Source: Coriobacteriia bacterium (GTDB taxonomy: Bacteria; Actinomycetota; Coriobacteriia; Coriobacteriales; Atopobiaceae). From it: a DNA stretch of 64,000 bases. Below the pieces are notes generated by a model, which was not told the origin of the DNA, searched no databases, and saw only the letters and a list, made by a program, of their open reading frames with translations. This document shows, one piece after another, positions 59,129 through 64,000 of this stretch. Numbering within the stretch: position 1 is the stretch's first letter; each line of letters starts with the position of its first letter. A program made the position numbers and the translations under genes. The stretch is from NCBI GenBank assembly GCA_003150175.1, contig QAKZ01000017.1, forward strand, positions 1 through 64,000. The letters are read 5' to 3'.

Positions 59129-60239
59129 GATCCTCGACCTCCGCCATAGCTTCCTTGATCCGCGCGCTCACGCGGAGGAACTCGTCGAGCGTGGTGCACT
59201 TGTTCGCCTCTCCGCGCCAGAACGCCGCCTCGGGCATTCCCTTCAGGTACCAGTTGGCGAGGCTCCGCCCGCGCTTGAGGTGCGCCCCGCATGCGGCGAG
59301 CAGCCGCATATGGCACTCGAACGCCTCGATGCGCCGCACGAGCCCGGGGACCGTCGACTCCTTCCCAGCGAGGATCTCCCTCGCTTGCGAGAAGACCCAT
59401 GGGTTCCCGTAGCTGCCCCGAGCGACCATGACGGCCGTCGCCCCGGTGTCCATGAGCATCCTCGCGGCCGCAGCCGCATCGCGGACGTCGCCGGAGCCGA
59501 TCACAGGGATCGACACCGCCTCGGCGACCCTTCGCACAGTGTCCCACTCGGCCTCGCCGTGATAGAACTGGGTCGCAAAGCGCCCGTGGACGGCGACCGC
59601 CTGGGCACCGGCCGCCTCCATCCTCCGGGCGAACTCGGGCGCGAGCTCCTCGCCGTCGCGCCGGCCGCGGCGAATCTTCACCGTGACGGGCACCCCGTAG
59701 GGCTCAAGCGCGTTCACGCATGCGCGGACGAGGCTCTCCGCGAGCTCCGGGGTCTCCATGAGGGCCGCGCCCTCGCCCTTCTTTGTGACCTTCGGCACCG
59801 GGCATGCCATGTTGATGTCGATGAGCACAAGCCTTGTGCCAAGTCGTTCCGCCACGCCCTCGCACGCCTCGGAGAAGAGCTCCGGCTTCGTGCCGAAGAG
59901 CTGCACCGCGAGGTCCGGCTCGCCGTCTGCGCACTCGGTGAGCTCCCAGCTGCCGTTGCCGCCGTAGTGCAGCCCCGCGCACGAGACCATCTCGGAATAA
60001 GCGAGGTCAGCCCCGCCGGCGCGCGCCATCATGCGGTAGGCGGAATCGGTCACACCGGCCATAGGGGCCATGAGCAGCGGGTTATTTGCGAGACGCTTGG
60101 CCAAGGGGACGTCTTTGCGCCCGCCGGCGAACGCGTCGGCTGCGCCGCGGAGGCCGACCGCTGGCCCGTATGCGGCGAGGACATTAGCGGGGGTCGGCGC
60201 CGCTGCGCGCTCCGCGCCCCGTTCCTGCGACTCCCCCAC
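59109..60239 (-). CDS. dus: tRNA-dihydrouridine synthase
   Basis: FMN-dependent enzyme reducing uridines to dihydrouridine in tRNA D-loops, 376 residues. The barrel has LLMAPMAGVTDSAYRMMARA, VQLFGTKPELF, the catalytic cysteine in DINMACPVPKVTKKGEGAAL, and HGRFATQFYHG. The N-terminus carries about 50 extra residues. The GTG start at 60239 shares a base with the lepA stop (TAGTG). DusB-type from overall similarity; which uridines are modified is unknown. Confidence 0.92.
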   Translation of the reverse strand: MGESQERGAERAAAPTPANVLAAYGPAVGLRGAADAFAGGRKDVPLAKRLANNPLLMAPMAGVTDSAYRMMARAGGADLAYSEMVSCAGLHYGGNGSWELTECADGEPDLAVQLFGTKPELFSEACEGVAERLGTRLVLIDINMACPVPKVTKKGEGAALMETPELAESLVRACVNALEPYGVPVTVKIRRGRRDGEELAPEFARRMEAAGAQAVAVHGRFATQFYHGEAEWDTVRRVAEAVSIPVIGSGDVRDAAAAARMLMDTGATAVMVARGSYGNPWVFSQAREILAGKESTVPGLVRRIEAFECHMRLLAACGAHLKRGRSLANWYLKGMPEAAFWRGEANKCTTLDEFLRVSARIKEAMAEVEDHGSYAE

Positions 60240-62050
60240 TACTCGTCGTCCACCTTGAGGACGGCGAGGAACGCCTCCTGCGGGACCTCGACGGAGCCGA
60301 TGGCCTTCATGCGCTTCTTGCCCTCCTTCTGCTTCTCGAGCAGCTTGCGCTTACGGCTCACGTCGCCGCCGTAGCACTTGGCCAGGACGTCCTTGCGAAC
60401 CGCCTTGACCGTGGAGCGGCTGATGATCTTGTTGCCGATCGCGCCTTGGATGGGCACCTCGAACTGCTGGCGCGGGATGATCTCCTTGAGCTTGTCGCAC
60501 AGGCCGCGCGCGAGAGCATAGGCTTTGTCTTTGTGGACGATGAACGAAAGCGCGTCCACTTCGTCGCCGGAGAGAAGGATGTCGAGCTTCACGAGGTCGC
60601 TCGTACGGTACTCGGAGAACTCGTAGTCGAGCGACGCATAGCCCTTCGTACGGCTCTTGAGCTGGTCGAAGAAGTCGAGGATCAGCTCGGCGAGCGGGAT
60701 GTCGAAGTGCATCTCGACGGATTTCTCGGTGAGGTAGACCATGTCGCGCATCTCGCCGCGGTGCTCGATGCCGAGCTGCATGACGGCACCCGTAAACTCG
60801 GGCGGCACGATGACCTTCGCGTTGAGATAGGGCTCCTCGATGTGCTCGATGCGCGTGACGTCGGGCAGGTCCTGGGGGCTGCGGACCTCGACCATCTGAC
60901 CGTCGGTGCGGTAGACGTGGTAGTCCACGGACGGCGAGGTCGCGATAAGCGAGAGGTTGAACTCGCGCTCGAGGCGCTCCTTGACGACCTCCATATGCAG
61001 CAGGCCGAGGAAACCGACACGGAAACCGAAGCCCAGCGCCACCGAGGTCTCCGGCTCCCAAGTGAGGGACGGGTCGTTGACGTGCAGCTTGTCGAGCGCG
61101 TCGCGCAGGTTCTCGTAGTCCTTGTTGTCGATGGGAAAGAGCCCCGTGAAGACCATCGGCTTCGCCTCGCGGTAGCCCGGCAGCGGCTCTGCGGTCGGGT
61201 TGTCGGCGTAGGTGAGGGTGTCGCCGACGCGCACGGCGTCCGGGTCCTTGAGGCCCGTGACGACGAAGCCGACCTCGCCCACGCCGAGCTCGGGCAGGAG
61301 CTGCTCGGCCGGGCGCTTGACGCCCACGCCGTCGACGAGGAAGTCGGTTCCCATCTGCATCATGCGCAGGGTCTGCCCCTTGCGGATACGCCCGTCGAAC
61401 ACGCGCACCGTGGCCACGACGCCGCGGTACTCGTCGAAGTACGAGTCGAGGATGAGCGCCTTGAGCGGGGCCTCGGCGTCGCCCTCCGGGGGCGAGACGA
61501 GAAAAACAATGGCCTCGAGCAGGTCATGGATGCCCTCGCCAGTCTTGCCGGAAACGCACACCGCGTCGTCGGCGGGGATCGCGAGGTCCTCCTCGATCTC
61601 TTCCTTGACCTCGTCGGGGTGCGCCGAGGGCAGGTCGATCTTGTTGATCGCGGGGACGATGTCGAGGTTTGCGTTCATGGCCAGCGTCGCGTTCGAGACG
61701 GTCTGGGCCTCGACGCCCTGGGTCGCGTCCACGACGAGGACGGCGCCCTCGCACGCGGCGAGCGAGCGGCTGACCTCGTAGGTGAAGTCCACGTGGCCCG
61801 GGGTGTCGATCAGGTTGAACTGATATGTCTCGCCATCGTCTGCGTCGTAGGCGACGCGCACGGCGTTGGACTTGATGGTGATGCCGCGTTCGCGCTCGAT
61901 GTCCATGGTGTCCAGGAGCTGGGCCTCCATGTCGCGCTCCTCCACAGTATGGGTGAGCTCGAGGATGCGGTCCGAGATGGTCGACTTGCCGTGGTCGATG
62001 TGCGCAACAATAGAGAAGTTGCGAATATGTGAGGTGTCATAAGTAGTCAT
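60239..62050 (-). CDS. lepA: Elongation factor 4 (LepA)
   Basis: Translational GTPase that back-translocates or helps ribosome biogenesis, 603 residues from the ATG at 62050 ([20 protein letters not shown]). An ATG four codons upstream is also possible, and neither has a Shine-Dalgarno. G motifs are [17 protein letters not shown] and NKIDLPSA. The C-terminal LepA domain ends with the [18 protein letters not shown] stretch. It is divergent from rpsT. Confidence 0.95.
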   Translation of the reverse strand: MTTYDTSHIRNFSIVAHIDHGKSTISDRILELTHTVEERDMEAQLLDTMDIERERGITIKSNAVRVAYDADDGETYQFNLIDTPGHVDFTYEVSRSLAACEGAVLVVDATQGVEAQTVSNATLAMNANLDIVPAINKIDLPSAHPDEVKEEIEEDLAIPADDAVCVSGKTGEGIHDLLEAIVFLVSPPEGDAEAPLKALILDSYFDEYRGVVATVRVFDGRIRKGQTLRMMQMGTDFLVDGVGVKRPAEQLLPELGVGEVGFVVTGLKDPDAVRVGDTLTYADNPTAEPLPGYREAKPMVFTGLFPIDNKDYENLRDALDKLHVNDPSLTWEPETSVALGFGFRVGFLGLLHMEVVKERLEREFNLSLIATSPSVDYHVYRTDGQMVEVRSPQDLPDVTRIEHIEEPYLNAKVIVPPEFTGAVMQLGIEHRGEMRDMVYLTEKSVEMHFDIPLAELILDFFDQLKSRTKGYASLDYEFSEYRTSDLVKLDILLSGDEVDALSFIVHKDKAYALARGLCDKLKEIIPRQQFEVPIQGAIGNKIISRSTVKAVRKDVLAKCYGGDVSRKRKLLEKQKEGKKRMKAIGSVEVPQEAFLAVLKVDDE

Positions 62051-62081
62051 AGATTGAATCATAGCGAAGTCGCCGGCTTCA

Positions 62082-62090
62082 TGCTATACT
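62082..62090 (+). promoter_or_regulatory. Extended -10 promoter of rpsT
   Basis: TGCTATACT, an extended -10 (TATACT at 62085-62090), about 90 bp before the rpsT start. The leader contains a small GGGTT-CGA-AACCC hairpin (62115-62127). No clear -35. Confidence 0.5.
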
Positions 62091-62180
62091 CGCGAAGTTG
62101 ACCTCGCCGTGTCAGGGTTCGAAACCCCCACAATCGAGCCCACAAGAGGCCTCAGTATTTGTAATCGAAAGGAACCGCAC

Positions 62181-62444
62181 GTGGCTAACATCAAGTCGCA
62201 GAAGAAGCGCATCATCACCGCCGAGAAGGCTCGCGTCCGCAACCGCGCAGTCCGCTCCGAGCTGAAGACCGCCGTCAAGGCCGTCAAGACCGCCGTCGAT
62301 GCCAAGGACGTCGAGGCCGCCCAGACCGCCGCCAACAAGGCCGGCCGTCTGCTGGACAAGGCCGCTTCCAAGGGCATCATCCACAAGAACCAGGCCGCCC
62401 AGCGCAAGTCCGGCGTCCAGAAGATGGTCAACACCATCAAGTAA
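62181..62444 (+). CDS. rpsT: 30S ribosomal protein S20
   Basis: Small-subunit protein S20, 87 residues, starting with a GTG at 62181 (read MANIKSQKKRIITAEKARVR) with AAAGGA seven bases upstream. The ANIKSQKKR start and the KGIIHKNQAAQRKS end are typical. It is a single-gene transcript with its own promoter and terminator, divergent from lepA and converging on holA. Confidence 0.97.
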   Translation: MANIKSQKKRIITAEKARVRNRAVRSELKTAVKAVKTAVDAKDVEAAQTAANKAGRLLDKAASKGIIHKNQAAQRKSGVQKMVNTIK

Positions 62445-62472
62445 CTTCTTCTCCGACATACGGATGAGTTAA

Positions 62473-62504
62473 AGACCCCAGGGTGCTGCCCGGGGTCTTT
62501 TTTT
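62473..62504 (+). terminator. Intrinsic terminator of rpsT
   Basis: AGACCCC and GGGGTCT arms with an inner GGG-TGCTG-CCC stem, followed by at least six Ts. It lies 28 bp after the rpsT stop. Confidence 0.9.
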
Positions 62505-62560
62505 GTGCGTATAAGCAAGCACGGGAAGTTCATGCCACCCCAGCGTCACATCACAGAGAG

Positions 62561-63523
62561 CTACCGCCCGCAGACGGAGACCACCAGGCGTGTGAGGGTC
62601 GCCCGCTCGTCTGCGCCGGACTTGAGCGCCGCGTCGGCGTCGGCGCACTCGGAAAGGAGCCGCTCGAGCTCCCCGTCGCTGAAGTTACGCGCCCACCGGC
62701 CGAGATTGCGGACCTGCCATTCCTGCTTCTTGAGCTCCTTTGCCACCATGCCGCCCTCGCCGCGGGCGCCGAGGCTCCGTGCACAGATAAGCTCGCGCAC
62801 GCGCCCGCAGATGAGCGAGCAAAGACCGATCGCAGAGCCCCCGTCGAGCAGGCGAAGGAGCTGCAGGCTGCGCCCGAGGTCGCGCTGCGACAGCCGGTCG
62901 AGGAATTCCCACGGCTTGACCTCGGCCACGCGGGCAACGTTGGCCTCCACGAGCTCCCTCGTGACATTGCCGCCGCCGCCCAGAAGCGCGCTCAGGCTCG
63001 CGAGCTGGGTGTCGAGCATCGTGGAGGACTCCCCCACGCGCGCCGTGAGCTCGCTCGCCGCGTCGGATGCGATGGTGAGGTTGTGGGCGCGCGCGAGCTT
63101 CTGCACGTAGGGAAGAAGATCGCGGCCCTTCTTTGCGGAGCAGTCGATGATGGCCTTGGGGCCGACTTTGGCCAAGGCTTTGTACAAGCGCGTCGTCTTC
63201 GCCAGGGTCATCGCCGTGACGCAGAGCGTGCAGGCCTCGTTCGGGTTCCCGAGATACTTTATGATCGCCTCGGAGACGGGCTTGGGGAGCTTGTCGGCGC
63301 CCTCGAGCACGACGATGCGCCGGTCGGCGCCCATGGGAAGCGTGTTCAGGGACGAGACGAGCGCCTGCGGCTCGAGGTCGGGCGTAGCCTCGATCTCCTC
63401 CAGGTTGAAGGCCTCGAAGGGGCCGGCGGCGCGGGCCTTGAGCCGCGCGACGGTCTCTTTGCGCTTGAGTTCGTCCGGGCCGACGGCGAGGTAGGCCGGG
63501 AGCAGCTGGGGGCTTTGCGCCAT
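62561..63523 (-). CDS. holA: DNA polymerase III delta subunit
   Basis: Clamp-loader subunit that opens the sliding clamp, 320 residues. It has the N-terminal AAA-like part (YLAVGPDELKRKETVARLKA, LVSSLNTLPMGADRRIVVLE), and a C-terminal helical collar. Similarity is moderate, but the position between comEC and rpsT supports the call. AAAGGA lies five bases before the ATG at 63523; an upstream ATG at 63547 has no ribosome-binding site. Confidence 0.9.
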   Translation of the reverse strand: MAQSPQLLPAYLAVGPDELKRKETVARLKARAAGPFEAFNLEEIEATPDLEPQALVSSLNTLPMGADRRIVVLEGADKLPKPVSEAIIKYLGNPNEACTLCVTAMTLAKTTRLYKALAKVGPKAIIDCSAKKGRDLLPYVQKLARAHNLTIASDAASELTARVGESSTMLDTQLASLSALLGGGGNVTRELVEANVARVAEVKPWEFLDRLSQRDLGRSLQLLRLLDGGSAIGLCSLICGRVRELICARSLGARGEGGMVAKELKKQEWQVRNLGRWARNFSDGELERLLSECADADAALKSGADERATLTRLVVSVCGR

Positions 63524-63557
63524 GGTTTTCCTTTCTCGTGGGTACACATCATACCCC

Positions 63558-63587
63558 TTGCCACCCAGGGCACCGAGAAGCTACAAT
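63558..63587 (+). promoter_or_regulatory. Promoter for a possible antisense RNA
   Basis: TTGCCA (63558-63563) and TACAAT (63582-63587), 18-bp spacer, on the plus strand. No plus-strand gene follows. A transcript from about 63594 would run into and opposite the small peptide gene at 63685-63762, as an antitoxin RNA would. Confidence 0.45.
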
Positions 63588-63684
63588 TCAGGACAGGCGG
63601 CGAACCCATTGGGCGGGTTGGCACGCCTCCTTTTCTCACGTTTTTAGCGTGTGGGGCGGCCGTCCTTTCCAAATAGAAGGGCGG

Positions 63685-63762
63685 CTACTTCTTTATCTCG
63701 ATGCCGAGCCTAATGGCGGCCAGCACGAGCGCGATAAGTGCGATCACGTCCGATAAATCCAT
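63685..63762 (-). CDS. Tiny hydrophobic peptide, possible type I toxin
   Basis: A 25-codon frame, MDLSDVIALIALVLAAIRLG then IEIKK, with GGGGGTGG five bases before its ATG. It is a single hydrophobic helix with an acidic N-terminus and a basic C-terminus, like the short holin-like type I toxins of Gram-positives. It sits in the gap between comEC and holA. A hairpin CCGTCCTT/AAGGGCGG lies right after it (63660-63684), with an opposing promoter further on. Assignment is from peptide character and context only. Confidence 0.5.
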   Translation of the reverse strand: MDLSDVIALIALVLAAIRLGIEIKK

Positions 63763-63842
63763 AGACACCACCCCCTCGATCACTCGGGGAGGCGCCGCCG
63801 TCTGCCCTGGGTCGCAGCTTCTCGGGCTAGCGCTTAAATGCG

Positions 63843-64000
63843 CTATTCGACTGTCAACGTCCTCTTCTGCGCCGAGACGACCGGGCCGGAAGCCCCCGGC
63901 TCGACCGTCACATCACCTGCGTCGATGGTGCACAGAAACCTCGTGCCCGCCGCCTCCAGGGCCTCGATGCACTCGGCCCTCGGGTGCCCGTAGCGGTTGC
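63843..64000 (-). CDS. comEC: ComEC/Rec2 competence protein, C-terminal end only
   Basis: The last 51 residues of a protein running beyond the right edge: NRYGHPRAECIEALEAAGTR, then FLCTIDAGDVTVEP and a short tail ending TLTVE. NRYGHP followed by a helix and a TxxxGDV-like strand is the typical end of the metallo-beta-lactamase domain of ComEC, the DNA-uptake channel. The adjacent holA-rpsT order supports this. No conclusion about the rest of the gene is possible. Confidence 0.8.
   Translation of the reverse strand, partial: NRYGHPRAECIEALEAAGTRFLCTIDAGDVTVEPGASGPVVSAQKRTLTVE

Noticed and set aside
62110-62135. GGGTTCGAAACCC resembling a tRNA T-arm before rpsT
   Set aside because: Only a 5-bp hairpin; no cloverleaf can be formed and it lies in the rpsT leader.

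Overview
The window is 64 kb of GC-rich chromosomal DNA that looks like an actinobacterium of the class Coriobacteriia (Collinsella/Olsenella/Atopobium type). This is inferred from gene content, not from a marker gene search. The evidence is strong GC3 bias, Gram-positive gene order (comEC-holA-rpsT, lepA-hemW, phoH-ybeY-dgkA-era-recO, rplU-rpmA-obg), a two-subunit glycyl-tRNA synthetase, a full mreBCD-mrdA-rodA set, and frequent GTG starts with ATGA/GTGA overlaps. Almost everything is housekeeping and densely packed. There are no rRNA genes, insertion sequences, phage genes or CRISPR arrays; one tRNA (Arg, CCG) is present.

Layout. 1-3061 (minus strand): glyQ (cut by the left edge), lepB, trmD, rimM, khpA, rpsP. 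3293-6534 (plus): an OmpR-type response regulator and its kinase, then dinB. 6730-12988 (minus): rplU-rpmA-obg-proB-proA-nadD-yqeK-rsfS. 13177-18093 (minus): two radical-SAM-family genes, a DUF697 membrane protein and rodA, continuing upstream into mrdA-mreD-mreC-mreB, a TPR membrane protein and ppiB (to 24698). 24813-28373 (minus): a zinc-ribbon membrane protein and a CtpE-like P-type ATPase. 28552: tRNA-Arg. 28783-37880 (plus): a complete operon for chorismate, phenylalanine and tyrosine synthesis. 38050-45609: 5-FCL, trpS, ornithine carbamoyltransferase, ppk1, an RNA m5U methyltransferase and a ferredoxin. 45806-50415: maf (plus), then phoH-ybeY-dgkA-era-recO (minus). 50599: a ribbon-helix-helix-like protein. 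51153-55669 (minus): comEB, two dnaJ genes and mtaB. 55850-63523: a truncated enoate-reductase-like flavoenzyme, hemW, dus, lepA, rpsT (plus) and holA. Right end: a tiny hydrophobic peptide and the tail of comEC.

How the parts fit. The aromatic operon encodes all seven shikimate steps plus the Phe and Tyr branch enzymes: DAHP synthase, TyrA, AroB, AroA, AroC, PheA, an AroE-AroK fusion and AroQ. AroQ is fused to a phosphotransferase-system EIIB domain that keeps its phospho-acceptor cysteine. PEP is consumed both by the PTS and by two steps of this pathway, so the fusion suggests a direct link between sugar-transport phosphorylation state and aromatic synthesis. This is the strongest candidate for an undescribed system. 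Next come a DnaJ whose C-terminal half is replaced by membrane helices, a cluster of six 24-nt repeats in a converging gap at 46.5-46.7 kb, several large perfect palindromes in intergenic gaps (one family present three times), and a candidate type I toxin with an antisense promoter at the right edge.
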